DNA of 64,000 bases, from the NCBI GenBank assembly GCA_011503125.2, contig WWBZ02000012.1, forward strand, positions 682,001-746,000. The letters run 5' to 3'. Made by a program: the position numbers and the translations under genes. Shown here one piece after another: positions 21,644 through 33,710 of this stretch; position 1 is the first letter of the stretch, and each line of letters begins with the position of its first letter. Below the pieces are notes generated by a model. The model searched no databases. It was not told the origin of the DNA and saw nothing but the letters and a program-made list of their open reading frames with translations. Source of the stretch: Botryosphaeria dothidea (lineage: Eukaryota; Ascomycota; Dothideomycetes; Botryosphaeriales; Botryosphaeriaceae).

Positions 21644-23744
21644 TCAAACCTTCGCCTCCTCTCTCGCCTCCTCCTCCTCCTCCTTGACCTCCTTCCCCTC
21701 CACCACCTCTTTCCCGCCGAACCCGCCCTCCACGCCCGCCTCCTCGCGCCCCGTCCGCTTCTGCACCGTCACCCCGCCCTTGGACGACCAGACGCCGCCC
21801 GTGAAGCCGCCCTTGACGAACAGGTAATCCAAGTCCTCGAGCTCGAGGCCGTTCGTCTCCGGGAAGAAGCAGTAGACGACGGGCACCCACAGGGCGCAGA
21901 AGACGGCGAAGATGACGAAGGTGCGCCACTGGATGTTTTGCGTGGCGATGGGCGTGATCTGCACGACGGTGAAGACGCACATCCACTGTTGTTTCCCGCC
22001 CCCGCCTCGCGTCAGCAAATGGGGGAAGTCCTGAAGGGGGTGGTTTCCCACTTACGTTGATGAACGAGCCAAGCGCCTGCCCCTTCGAGCGGATGCGCGT
22101 AGTCGTGACTTCGCTCGGGTAGAACCACGGGATGGGCAGCCAGCCGATGCCGAGGAAGATCTGGAAGAGGAAGACCATGGCCGTCGCGCCGTAGGCCGAG
22201 GACTGGCGGCCGGTGGACAGCAGGATCGAGGCGAGCGAGAAGCATAGGCACAGGCCGGCGGCGCTGAACATGAGGAGGGCGCGGCGGCCGAAGCGGTCGA
22301 CGGTCTGTTTGGGGGGAAGTGTTAGTCTTGCGGGAGTGGAAGGGTGGGGAAGGGGGAGACGGACCCAGAGGGGGATGAAGCTGCCGGCCAGGTAGGTCAG
22401 GGAGGTGCAGCCGCCGAGGATGAGCGACATGGTGCGGGTGAGGTGCATGTTTTGTTCGTAGACGGTGGGGGCGTAGTAGTTGATCATATTCGATCCTGGA
22501 GTGCATTTCGTTATTCCAGGCTGTTCTCGGTTTCGTGGGAGAGAGATGATTGTATGGGGAATCGAACCTGTGAACTGCTGCATGACGTTGACCGCCAAAC
22601 ACAAGCAGATGCGTCGGAAGTTGCCCATCGGCCCGCCCTGGAGCAGCTCCTTGTACTGGAATGGCCCGCCGCGCGTCTCCTTCTCGATCGATACCTGGAT
22701 CGTCTGCACCATGTCGACAACCTCTGGGTCGTTGATGGTCGTATCATCCAGTCTCGCAACGACGTCGGCAGCTTCGGCGGTGCGATCTTTCTCGACGAGG
22801 AAGCGTGGCGTCTCGGGCAGGGGGATCATCTGCAGGACGAGACAGATGGCGAAGAAGGCCTGGAAAGCGATGGGCCAGCGCCACTGGATGGGCCCGTCGA
22901 CATAGCTGAGGCCGAAGTCCATCCAGTACGCGATGCACAGGCCGACGATGGTGACGGTGCCTTGGGCGCTGAGGAGCATGCCGCGGTTCTTTGGTTTGGC
23001 GAGTTCGGATTGGTAGGCGGGGATGTTGGAACTGTTGAAGCCGTTGCCCTGGTGGTGGTGGGTGTTAGTTGAGGTCTGGACAGGAGTGGGGGGAGAATGC
23101 CCCTGAGTGCAAAGAAACACTTACAATTCCCGTCACAACACGCCCTACCAGGAGCTGTGCGATGGTGGTAGATGATGTGAGGATGATGGTTCCGATGATC
23201 ATAGTCGAGCCCCCAGCGATGATCATCTTCTTCCTTCCGTAGTGCTCGGCGAAGAAGAATGAGAGGAGAGAACCAAAGGCACATCCGATCTGTGTTTGTT
23301 AGCATCCTCAAGCATTATAAGGGAAGGTAGGAGAGGTATTGCGGCTGAAGGTCAAGCCAGAGCAAGACTACGATGGTGAGTGGAAGCATTCATCCGGATA
23401 GCTCATGTTGACCGTCGATTGCAACGTTTCTCAGTGTGGGCGCGTACATCGTATATTGAGACAATGAGACCTTGCATATTGGCATCGGGGTTGTTGAAAT
23501 CATTTCCGAACTGGTTGTTTGCCCCGATAATGCCACTCATCACACCCCTAAGAGCACGAAGTTAGTGAATATGAGCATTTGGCGAGGAAGACTGCCTACT
23601 AACTGATCGTAACCAAGAAGGAGAAAGCCTTGGCAAGAGGCGGCTGGTCGGAAGCTTAGCGTATGTGTCGTTTGGTATTATTGAAGAGCACTTACCCGTG
23701 ATGGCCCAGTTCAGCCAGCGTCCTTTCATTCCTGAACCCAACAT
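21644..23744 (-). CDS. MFS sugar porter (hexose/disaccharide type)
   Basis: Eight exons: 23744-23696, 23628-23604, 23547-23448, 23289-23125, 23048-22568, 22495-22365, 22304-22056 and 21985-21644. They sum to exactly 514 codons (513 residues). The first two exons are tiny; together they encode helix 1 and the GYDQGVMSGI motif that is diagnostic of fungal sugar porters. Further marks: AEHYGRKKMIIAGG, GRVVTGIGNGFNSSNIPAYQSE (PESPR-type signature follows as PLPETPRFLVEKDR), QQFTGSNMINYYAPTVYEQN, VDRFGRRALLMFSAAG, and PETNGLELEDLDYLF near the end. The C-tail is Glu/Lys-rich. The sugar cannot be told from sequence alone. The gene lies next to a Zn2Cys6 gene and its own upstream region has a palindromic TGACGTCA. 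Confidence 0.93.
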
Positions 23745-24510
23745 GATGCCTTGAAAACTCAGCAAAGACGGTGAGAGCTGAGAAGGGGGGTTTCGAAGGA
23801 AGGATGGCTAGAAAAAGGGAGGGTGGTCGATGGAAGAACGCACCGAGGAGTCTCAGGAAGCTTTGCCGCGCCAGCAGGCCGGCTGGCATCAGCAAAGCTT
23901 GCCCCATGTCTTCTCCGCAGAAGACTGGGGCAAAACTCTGGGGTTCGGTGAGATGGGCTCGGTCGAATAGCTGCACCGAGTGCTAGTGCCGCGACGATCA
24001 TGGCCTGATTCGGTAACGGGGTGGCATCAATGGCCCGAGGGCCGAATTCTCTCAAGACGGTGTACTCTCTTTGGTTGAGCTTTGCGTGCAACGTCGAGGG
24101 TTGCAGATGGACGAAATGACGTCATTGTAGCTGCCGCCCCGTGTTGAAGTCGGCTTTTCCGTAGAACACTTGACATTGCGTGCTCTGTTTACCCCAAGAT
24201 GTTGGCGCTACGACTCCGGAACTCCAGGCTTGGGTGTACTGCAATCAGACAAACATGGGGAGGCACAGCAATTATTCGGCTGCAGTCGTTCAAGGAATTC
24301 CATCAGCTCAGTGTCCTAGCAGCTTATTCAATGCCCCACAGGTAATACGTTCTTGCTCGTTCTTGCTGCTGTGTACCAGCTTGGCAGGCGCGAGCTCTGG
24401 GGAAAGGATGCGGGGCATGAACGTCCGTCAGCACAGCCAACACCCACGACCGTCTTAAACCAAAGAGTGTGCTCCGAATCTAATGACGGCAAACAGCAAA
24501 TCCCTCCATC
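23745..24510. promoter_or_regulatory. Divergent promoter region, sugar porter / F-box gene
   Basis: 766 bp between the sugar porter start (minus) and the F-box protein start (plus). Contains the CRE palindrome listed separately. Nothing here looks coding. Confidence 0.45.
24117..24124. promoter_or_regulatory. Palindromic CRE TGACGTCA
   Basis: Perfect ATF/CREB palindrome, 373 bp before the sugar porter start and 387 bp before the F-box gene start. Confidence 0.5.
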
Positions 24511-25396
24511 ATGCGCCCTAGTTGCGATCAAGTTCTCCACACACCCGAGCTCCTTGAGCTGATCCTGCTGCACCTTCCTATGCGAGACCTCCTGCTCGCC
24601 CAACGCACCTGCCAGAAATTCCGCAACCTGATCCGCACCTCGCCCACCCTCCAACAGATCCTCTACCTCAAGCCCCTCCCGGAATCTGCTACGCCGACAT
24701 CCACCTCACCGACACCCAATCTCTCCTCGTACGGAACCGCCGAGCCGGTGACTGAGTCATGGCAGCGGAATCCCCTGCTCATTTCGCCCTTCCTGCCGTG
24801 GTTCAACCGCACCCGCTGCAAGATCAAATTCGACCTCACAACTTTGGATGTCTTCGAGAACTCAGCCCTAGCCAAGCCCAACCTGCGCTCCATTTTCCTG
24901 ACGCCCGAGGCATCATGGCGGCAAATGCTGGTGGTTCAGCCGCCCGTCACCCGGCTCGATCTGATCCGCATACAGTCTAATCTGAATGGCGACGTTGTGG
25001 AAGATTCCCGCCTCTGGTTGGAGCAAGGCCTGACCATGGGCATTTTGTACGACATAACCTGCCAAGAAGTACTGGGTACGACCGCCCACAAATCTTTATT
25101 CCGCCTGCAGTGGCATGGCGAAGAGCGACGGTTAGCATTGGTACTGCAACATAATCACTGGGAAACCATTACTTGGGAGAGTAAAGTGGAATACAGCATA
25201 AGGTGCTTTTTCAAGAGTATTTGCGAGATCAAAAACATTGGATGGCGCAAACGGCTGCCAGATGGCAGGTGAGCGTGGCACCAGCCTCTCTGCTAACTCC
25301 ATCTATGACCTGATATAAAGCCACTAACCCTGAATACTCAGTAACTATGTTCCAGCTCGCCTCAAGCACAGCGGAGATTGGGAAGAAGATGCATGA
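24511..25396 (+). CDS. F-box protein
   Basis: Two exons, 24511-25268 and 25342-25396, with a 73-nt intron, sum to exactly 271 codons (270 residues). Without splicing the frame would stop a few codons after the donor site, while splicing adds SNYVPARLKHSGDWEEDA. Near the N-terminus VLHTPELLELILLHLPMRDLLLAQRTCQKFRNL is an F-box, the Skp1-binding element of SCF ubiquitin ligases. The remainder (PNLRSIFLTPEASWRQML, WLEQGLTMGILYDIT) resembles the large group of fungal F-box proteins whose C-terminal region has no named fold. Substrate unknown. It converges on the methyltransferase gene. Confidence 0.85.
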
Positions 25397-25496
25397 AGTG
25401 TAACATCGCCTGGTGATTGTTGGCTATATAAACATCACATCTACATCCCACAGCATTTTAGAACTGAAACAATCTCTCCACCCTTTCGACAGGCCG

Positions 25497-26450
25497 CTAT
25501 TTCTCTCTCGGCGCCTTTGCCGTAACGACCCACGCCTTCCAGTCCAAAACTACCTCGTCCTCACCTTGCTGCTCCTTCAACGCCTTCTCAATCGCCGAAT
25601 TCAACAACGGCCCATACTTCTCCTTCTCCTCCTCACCCCAAAAATTCCCCATGATAACCTTACACATCCCGCCATATACATCGCAAAACTCCTTCGCATT
25701 TGCATGCCTCGTCTTATTCTCGCGCGTCTCAATCCGCATCTCCTCGAACCCCGCAGTGTTGATCTCCTTCTCAAAAAACGCACGCTCATCCCACGGGCCC
25801 CCCGACGAAAACGTAGTGCAGAACTCCTTCCACGTCGGGAACTTGGGACCGTCGAGCATCCGCACCGCCGCCTCGACGACGGGGAACCAGCCGACAAACT
25901 CCCACACGGTGAAACCTGCGATGCCGCCGGGGCGGAGGATGCGTCGCCACTCTTCCAACACCAGCCGCGGGTTCCGCGCACCGACGAAGCCGAAATTGGT
26001 GAGGACGTGCGTGAAGGTGTTGGACGGGACGTCCATTTTCTGTTGTTCGCATCAGCACGCAGCCTGCAACCCAAACAAGGGATGTAGTAGAGAGAGGAGG
26101 AGGAGGAGGAGGAGGAGGAGAAGAAGACTCACCTGCGCGTCGAGCACCTTGGCGCTCGCGCCCTGCCACCCAGCGTCACCGATGCGGCTCTGCACCGCAT
26201 CGACCATGGCCGGCGAGATGTCGCTGCACGTGTGCTGGATGCGGGCTTTGGCGTGGTCGGGCAGCGTCGCGTAGAGGTGCACCGTCAGGATGCCCGTGCC
26301 GCACGCGTTGTCGAGCGTGACCAGGTCGCCGGTGGTGGGCAGCGTGGACGCGTCGAGGCCGGCTTGCTGGAGGATGTGCAGCGCGAACGGGCCGGTCATG
26401 GCTTCGCCGGGCTTGTATTGCTTGGCGACGCCGGGGTCTTTCCAGTCCAT
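25497..26450 (-). CDS. SAM-dependent methyltransferase (class I)
   Basis: Two exons, 26450-26133 and 26039-25497, with a 93-nt intron, sum to exactly 287 codons (286 residues). The Rossmann-type SAM site shows motif I LVTLDNACGTGILTVHL, then HTCSDISPAMVDAVQSRI (motif II region) and, across the splice, VLDAQKMDVPSNTFTHVLTN (motif III/IV). RRILRPGGIAGFTVWEF is the motif V/post-III strand. This pattern matches the Methyltransf_11/25 group common in fungi, including enzymes acting on small metabolites; the acceptor is not predictable. The intron carries an AGG/CCT triplet repeat. Confidence 0.9.
26095..26120. repeat. AGG triplet microsatellite inside an intron
   Basis: About 26 bp of (AGG)n lies in the methyltransferase intron, close to the donor on the gene strand, where it reads as a CCT-rich pyrimidine tract. 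Confidence 0.85.
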
Positions 26451-27211
26451 TGTGGTGTTTGATCGCCGAGAGTAGTTAGGGATATTGGATCTGATTACAG
26501 GCTTGCTTCAATTCTTTGGCGATTTGAGGGGAATTTGTAGGTGATGATCGGCTTTAGTTCTCTTCTACCCAGGCTTATATGTACTGGCAGCGAAGGGGGC
26601 ATCTCGGGCACAATAGCAAGCCACAGCTTATGCTTGGACACACAGTCATCCTTCGCCATGGTCAGCACGACCATCTCGACCAAGCTTTGTCGAGAAGAGC
26701 GTATGGAGTCTTTCTTGAAGTGTCCCGCAATGTCTCCGGTTGGTGTGCTTTATGTCTCCGAGCGTCACGTGAAGGGCCTAATCTCTTTGAAAATGCTCCT
26801 TTGAGACTTCTAACCGCTAAAATGGTTAGGTCTTACTATGACAGCACTTCTTGTATGACCTTTAATGTGATTGATTCCATTGATAGGCTGGGGGGTACGA
26901 AGAGGGATTCGAATGTCTTCCTGCGTTCATGACCGCTAGGATTGAAGTGAAGCACGCAGCTTGACCCAAGAAGCTTCTTCTCTGCACACTGGAATACACA
27001 GACCGTCCTGTTGTATGGGGAGCTTGGCCACTGGCTTTGATATAGAGGAGTGGGGCATCAAGTTCGGATATAGCCATAAGAGGGTTTGCTTTATACGTCC
27101 ATTTCTGAAGATCCCACCATCACAATCGCCCTCACTCCCAGATGCTACACACAACCCAGCAGAGGGAAATGAATGCCGATCCTCTCTCGCTTCAAATTAC
27201 ACCCCAGATCC
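26451..27211. other. 761-bp spacer, no gene seen
   Basis: Contains the methyltransferase promoter and the 3' end of the next minus-strand gene. Short frames here show no coding character. Confidence 0.5.
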
Positions 27212-28283
27212 TCACTCATCCTCCTCCCCTCCAACCTCCTCCGACGCAACCCCAACAGCATACTCCTGCGCATTCCTATTCTCATTCTCGACAAAATCAC
27301 CCACATGCTCCGGCACCTCCAACCCCTTCCCTCCCTCATAACCACTCGGCACCGGCTCTCCGAAAAACTCCCAAATCGGCACCACGCCCGCCCACACCTT
27401 CCCCACGACCTCCGGGTCCTTCAAGTCATGCCTCTCGTCCTTCGGCGGGCCCACCCTGACCTTGGCCGTCGCCTGCAAGACAAAGCATCAGTCCCCAACC
27501 ATCTCGCGCTCTCCAGAACAGGCGTACTCACCGACTCGATCGCCACCTTCAGGATGCGCGTGCTCTGCATCTCGGCGCCCGTCGGCGGCACGCGCGTGCG
27601 CGCCCACCGGCCCGGCACGACCGCGTCCGTGAGCAGCTCCATCGCCCACAGCGCTTCCGGGGCGGGCGTCCGTTTGTCGGCGCCCAGCGAGGGGAGGACG
27701 GTGGCGCGGCCGAAGACGACGGCGCTGCGGTAGTTGTAGCTGTGGCTGAAGGGCGAGAGGGCGAGGACGAGGCCGTCGACTTTGGTGGCGGAGACGGTCA
27801 TGGGCAGGCCGGCGTCGGAGGAGGACGAGGCCGAGCTCGTGACGTTCATGATGCGGCTGGAGACGTAGCCGTGCAGGTAGAGGTGCGGGGAGGCGTCGCC
27901 GGCGTAGGTGCCGATCTGGCCGATCATGGGGAGGAGGACGGGGAAGGGCGAGTCGGGGGTGGCGAAGGAGACGTGCAGGACGCTGGTGGTGTTGATGAGG
28001 TTGTGGATGGTTTCGACGTCGTATGTTCCTGGTGGGGGTGGTTGGTTTGGTGGTTTATTTTTTTTATTTTTTTTGTTGGTGCTCGTGTGATGTTGGGTAG
28101 GACTGATTCCTTAGAAAGAGAGTGCAAGGGTAAAACCATGATGGTAAAAATCGAAGCGGGAGGAGATTCCATAACAGGAAAACGCCCAGGTGAAAGCAGC
28201 CTTCCAAGACCCGTGTTGGACGTACCTCTTTCCTTGTGCCGATTGAACTTCGCATACGGCGTCTGAAGGTAAGCTTCCCCCAT
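27212..28283 (-). CDS. FMN-binding split-barrel protein (pyridoxamine 5'-phosphate oxidase-like)
   Basis: Three exons, 28283-28226, 28028-27532 and 27472-27212, sum to exactly 272 codons (271 residues). The first intron is long for this locus (197 nt); the second is 59 nt. The start MGEAYLQTPYAKFNRHKER joins to GTYDVETIHNLINTTSVLHV, then FPVLLPMIGQIGT, LYLHGYVSSRIMN and a SYNYRSAVVFGRATVL strand. This order is typical of the Pyridox_ox_2 / flavin-nucleotide-binding family, whose members bind FMN in a split barrel. The natural substrate is unknown. The C-terminal part contains a VWAGVVPIWEFFGEPVPS helix-turn found in fungal members. Confidence 0.87.
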
Positions 28284-29132
28284 TTTGAAATACTCTTCCC
28301 ACTCGCGATATCTCTTGAGAACGGGCAAATGAAGCAACAAACGCAAGTTCAGCAGAAGACCTTAGCATATACCAACCAAGCAGCCACCGACCATCCACTT
28401 TTATACTTCTCCCATCCACCAGCAGTCAGACCCGCAATCCTCACGTAGCAGAACAGTCACACGCAGCCCTTGCTTCATGCGGTGACACAATCGCGAAAAA
28501 GGATTGAGGTTCGCCCGCAAGCCTACCCCACTTTCGCGTCCCCGTCCCCGCGTATAGTAGCCGGATGCGGTAAGGAGATAAGCGGCTACACATGGGCCGC
28601 AACGACCTAACAAATGCGGTATCGATGATTGGACGGGCAGAGCCGGATCTCAACCCTCCCAACGCTGGTTTCCTCCACCCCCGCTGTTGACGCCGAGCAG
28701 AAACGAGATCTCGCCTCTCTCGCTTGCGTGGTTCTCGCGGATAGGGCAGGAATGATGCAGCGTCAAAGGCGCTGCGAGAGGGATGCGTCCGATGAGTCCG
28801 ACAAATTAGAAACCCCTTCTGTCTGCGCCAGGTCATCTGGATATCCTTTACCGTCATTATTACTGAAAGGGCAGTATTGGAAGCTTTCATTCTTAGTAAT
28901 GTATTCTTGAAGGATGACCTATGCAAGCCTATTGAAATGCTCGGAATCGCTATCTATCGCGTGACGCTGGAGCTCAACCAAAGAAACAAGATGAAGTAAA
29001 CATCCTATCTGATATCCATGCCATGAATCCGCTCATACAGAATCGCTCCATTATCAGCCGGTGGGGAAAAAAAGGAAAAAGGAACCACTTTTTCAGGTTC
29101 AACCAAAAAAAAAAATGAAACCAAACCGCCCT
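28284..29132. other. 849-bp spacer, no gene seen
   Basis: Lies between two minus-strand genes: promoter of the split-barrel gene and 3' UTR of HUL5. An A-rich tract occurs near 29104-29116. A 161-codon frame on the minus strand (28441-28926) has no domain resemblance. Confidence 0.5.
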
Positions 29133-32100
29133 CTACGACAAATCAAACCCAGCCCCGGAATTGACCGCATAAAGCAACTTCTCCCTCAAGACCTGCTCGT
29201 CCTTGTACAACGGCAACTTCAACAAATTGACGCACGTGCTCGTGCTCGGCAGCCTCGACGTGTCGTGTCCGGCATCCCTGATGCTGAACCGCGGATTCAG
29301 GCTGCCGAACCCCAGCAGCGGAGCCCTCGGCGTGCTCGTCACGAACTTCAGGACCGCGCGCCTCTCGTCGTCCGACAGGCTCTCCATGACGCGCCAGAAC
29401 AACTGCACGCTGGGGTGCTCCAGCCCGTCGTCGCCGATGACGTAGAGCCCGCCGTACTGCGTGTTGCGGCGGAGGTCCTGGACGTCGATGCTGCTGGAGG
29501 TCCCGCCGATGAGGGTCTGAAGCTCGGACTGGTTGAACATGCTGAGCCACGAGGGAGAAATCATTGTGGACAGGCCGCGGAGGAAAGCGGCCGTTTGCGC
29601 GTGTGGCTGGATCTGGAGCCGGTGGCGTGCGACGTACGATATGTAGACGAGGCGGTTCTCGTTGGTGACTGGAGTGTTGGCGCCATTCGGTATGAGCTCT
29701 CTGGTGACGGTGACCTGCCTCCCGGTCCTGGGGTCGGTGCGGATGACATCGGTAATGGTGAAGTAGAGGGAAAGATCATCTTCGACGTTGCCTGGATAGT
29801 TCTTGAGCTTCAGAAGGCCCTGATACAGATCCTCATCAAGGTCGCGGAGATCGTTGAGATTCGCTCGGTAGCCAGACTCCTTCGCTGCGGAATTCGTGCC
29901 GCCAGTCAATGCCCACTTGAGCAAAAAGAAAGGAGCAAAGTTGATATCCACAAGAATCCCCTCGTAGAGGCACTTCCCAACAATACGTCCAAGGAACTCA
30001 TAACGTGCTAAAAGGTCAGAAGTCGTGTCTTTCCACAGTTTGCTTCCTTCTCTGATGCCAGCATCGCGGAGGACCTCCTTTTGATGTTCTACTGCGGATG
30101 GATTCGGGTATAGTAGATGAGCGTCATTCTCCACGAACAAATCTATGCCGCTGTCTGATGGCGCAAACGCCTGGCTGGTGACACTGGTGAGGAACTCTTT
30201 CGTAACTCCACCCCCGTCAATACCTGCTTCAACTGTATCAAACTGGTCCACAAAGGTGATTTGAATGGGCTCCTTCAACGCCTCTCCGAGCTTGAAGAAC
30301 TGCTCAAAGGCATCGTCGAACTCGTGCTGCCGCCTGATCTTGGCATGATGCCTCTCAATCGGATCACGCGTGTGAAGGTCGTGCATCATCAACATGCGCC
30401 ACTGATCTGGGTCGATGCGGCCATGCCTTCTCTTCATCTGATCCAGACGGACGAACTCCCGAAAGATCTGCACGCGCTTTGTGAAGTCGATGAAGAATGG
30501 CATGTTCTGCAGAATCTCCAAGCGCGGTGCAACAAGTTGGAGATACCGCTTGCGGCTGGCCTTTCTTTGCTGCATTTGCAGCCTGTCAAGATGCCGTGCT
30601 TGCTCGGTCCTTCTCGCGCCAATCACACTTTGACGGTCCAGCATCTCTAAACCATCCATATCCTGGCTCGTCTCCTGGCCGGCGTCTTCGTCGTCCTCCT
30701 CCTGAATCCTATTGCGGTTCTCCTCTTCTTCCACAACGGCCGAGATGAAGCCGCTCATATCAAACCGAGACGTCATCAGCCAATGATCCTTTGGCAAGAA
30801 TTTGCGACGCGAATCTCTCTCGTAAACCATCCTCAACAATCCAGTGACCAACCCCTTAACGTAGTCAAGGCTCATTCCCGTGATGCCACCTATTGAGTGC
30901 TGGTCGGGCTTGCGGTCTTGCTGAGAAGCTTCTGGGGTCTCACTGGAAGTCGGGGAGAGCCGGAAGAATTCCCTGAGTCCCCCTGAGGATGAGCTATCAC
31001 GTTGATCGTCTCCAAGAATTTCCGAGGCATTGAAGTACATTGTGAAGCCCAGGTTTTTGAGGAAGGTAGTAAGATCTCGAACATCAGCCAAGGGGAGAGC
31101 ATTCTCTCGGGTCCGCGATGATCTCAAGCTACTGTCGATGTCCATGACATTGCCTCCCGAGAAGAATTCATCGTCGTCCATGACCTTGAGGACGAATATG
31201 TAGAGCTCCAGGAAGATTAGGATAACCTGCCACTCTTTCGTCGTTCTTGCATTCTCAGCCTCGGCGCTTGTCGGGGCTTGCCAGCGGTGAGTAGACGTGT
31301 TCTTCTTATCCTTAAGCAACTCGATTGCAGCTCTCGAATCATGCGATATCTTCTGTACCACGCTAGTAGCGCGAACAGCTTGCCAGAAATACTTGATGGC
31401 TGGGGTGCTGCGAACCCCGCTGGAGCCAAGGTATAGCCACATGCGAATCTCATCACCTCTGCGGGGGAAGAAGCGAATAAGAGTGAGCGCATAGCTGGCC
31501 AGCTCTCTGGCATCGTCGTCCAGAGAATCGCTTGCCCTATCTGCAAGTAGGCCCCGGATGCTGTGTTCATCCACAAGAGATGTTATCTGCTCTTGTAGGA
31601 AAGGGTTCAATGTCATACGCTGAACAGTCTGCTTCTTGTAGCTAACTTCGTCGTCACTTTCTCCAATCGAAGCAGTATCGAGGCTGACGTCATCGGCCAC
31701 GGACGAGAGCAAATTGGAAACAACAGTGACGAAGTCTTTTTGAGACGAGTAATTATGTGCGTCGCGGAAGTTGTGAGCATGCCTGTGGCAGTAGATGAAG
31801 GCGCCCAACAATCGCACGCGGCTTTCGATGCCGAGTTCATACTTATCCAGCCTTGATGTCCGCACAAGTTCGGCAACAGAATGTGCAAGGAGCTTTACAT
31901 TCAGACTCGCTGCTAATCGGTCAAGCCACTGTTTTCCGGTCGTGCCTGCACAGGAGAAGGCTTCGCCGCTACTCAATACTTCGAGGCCAAGATAATAGCC
32001 AGCAAAAGCCTCGTATGCTTGCTCCGTGGTTGCATGAAACTTGTTGAGCGGTTCGATCGTGGCCCGAAATAAGGCATCTAGAGCTTTCTGCTGGGCTTGG

Positions 32101-32953
32101 GCTTGCGAAGGATCGGCTTTGGTGTCTACGTTAGCACTGTGTGCAAGATGCCCATTCAAGAGAGTGGGGGCAGGGGTGACCGCTTACTTGTCGGAACACT
32201 GGACTCGAAAGCCTCTCTTGTCAATTGAGCCACATTTCGGTAGTAAAGGAGGGATTTAGTGGCGGCCTCCTTGGGAATCAATTCGTTCAAAAAGCAGAGA
32301 GTCTCCAAGGACGGCAGAACTGCCGGATACTCGAGCACCGACAATGCGGCGTTCTTCCCGCCCTTACCAGCCTTATCCGCCGAACCTGTTCCTGAAGACA
32401 AGACGGATAGATGGCGACCCAACGTCCCTAGCACAGCCTCCTGGAGTCGCAGATACGCCATGGGCCACGGACCCCCTGTGTAGGCCGATATCATGGCGCG
32501 GTTGCAATAGCGGTTCAGTCGCATGTGGTCCTTCTCATTGCGGAGGTTGATGAAAAGTAGGAGGCGCTGGAGCTGAAGGAATGCATCGTCTTCGGAGGCG
32601 TATTGCGAGTTTGCATCGGCTATTCGATTTGGCATGTTAGCCTTCCTTCTACCATCACGGCCGAGTCTTCTGGGGGGTTGCCACTCACCCCGGCTTTCCA
32701 ACTCATCCCATTCTCTTCTGATTTGATCGTACAAGGCACGGCGACAGGCGTGACCACGCCAGACTTTCTGGATCCTCCTGGCGGCGTTCAGGCGGTCCCG
32801 TTCGCGCTGGCGTTGAGCTCTCTCCTGCTGGGCGCTCTGCACGGCAGCCTGAGAGCCTTGTCCTTGTCCGACCGCGGCAAACGGGTTCGAAACGCGGCCG
32901 GAGAGGTTCACCTGGCGCGGGCGGCGCGAGGAGCCGGTGAATGTTTGGAACAT
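29133..32953 (-). CDS. HUL5: HECT E3 ubiquitin ligase HUL5 / UBE3C homologue
   Basis: Transfers ubiquitin to misfolded or proteasome-bound substrates; Hul5 extends chains (E4 activity) on the proteasome. Exons 32953-32188 and 32125-29133 flank a 62-nt intron and sum to exactly 1253 codons (1252 residues). The N-terminus MFQTFTGSSRRPRQVNLSGR is the conserved start of the Hul5/UBE3C group and is followed by an IQ-like motif ARRIQKVWRGHACRRAL. The HECT domain occupies roughly the last 380 residues: PIQITFVDQFDTVEAGIDGG, GGVTKEFLTSV, FLGRIVGKCLYEGILVDINF and LLGFGSLNPRFSI. The catalytic cysteine in LPSTSTCVNLLKLPLY is at about residue 1220, 33rd from the end. All key HECT elements are present. 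This is the clearest orthologue assignment in the window. Confidence 0.96.
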
Positions 32954-33710
32954 GGCGAACTATGATGGCGCGACGGCGCGGGCGGGAGCTTTGCGCGCAG
33001 GAGCTTGCGTGGGGCGCGGGCGGAGATAGAGGAGGTGCGAGGCGGACGAGGGTCGAGGAGGTCCAGGGGTATCAGGATGGCGACATGCTCAGCGGAGCTC
33101 TAACGGAGAGGTTGGAGGTTGAGGAGGGAGGTAAGCAGTTGATGGGTGTTCGGTAGGCTTCCAGAGCTGGAGGCCGTCATCGCCACGCGTGCGGGCCATC
33201 TCCGGCCATCTTATCACCGTTGCGCCGCTGTTCCCTCCGCAAACCTCCGCCGAACTTCTGAAAACACGCGCTTACGAATCACCGCGCCGTTCCTCACGAC
33301 AGCCCCACGCTGCTTCACGTGTACTTGACTCGATCCGGCAGACCATGCACCAGTAAACTCGATTTCTGTTTCGTCACTAGCTGCACTCAATCTTTCGAAT
33401 CTACTTTCCAATCAAACGTCCCGACTCTCCCCCATTGTCCACACGCGTTCGCCCTCCCAGAGCACACAGGAGAACGATCCGCGAATATTTCCTTCATAAT
33501 GGCACGACGGGGTCTTGCAAAGGACAGTCGACAAAGGATATTCCAGCCCAAACGCATGGCATCTTGACAGAGGAGTCGGCCAAGGAAAGGATACCGAATG
33601 CAAAGACACAAACGAGCGCGTACGAATAGTAAGTGCAATCAAGAAGGAAATGACGCGAATCCGGCTGCCATCAAATCCGAGAGACCAACAGACAGAGACC
33701 CTTCCACCAC
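32954..33710. other. HUL5 upstream region, no gene seen
   Basis: 757 bp between the HUL5 start and the 3' end of the next minus-strand gene. The small frames on both strands are unconvincing. Confidence 0.5.
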
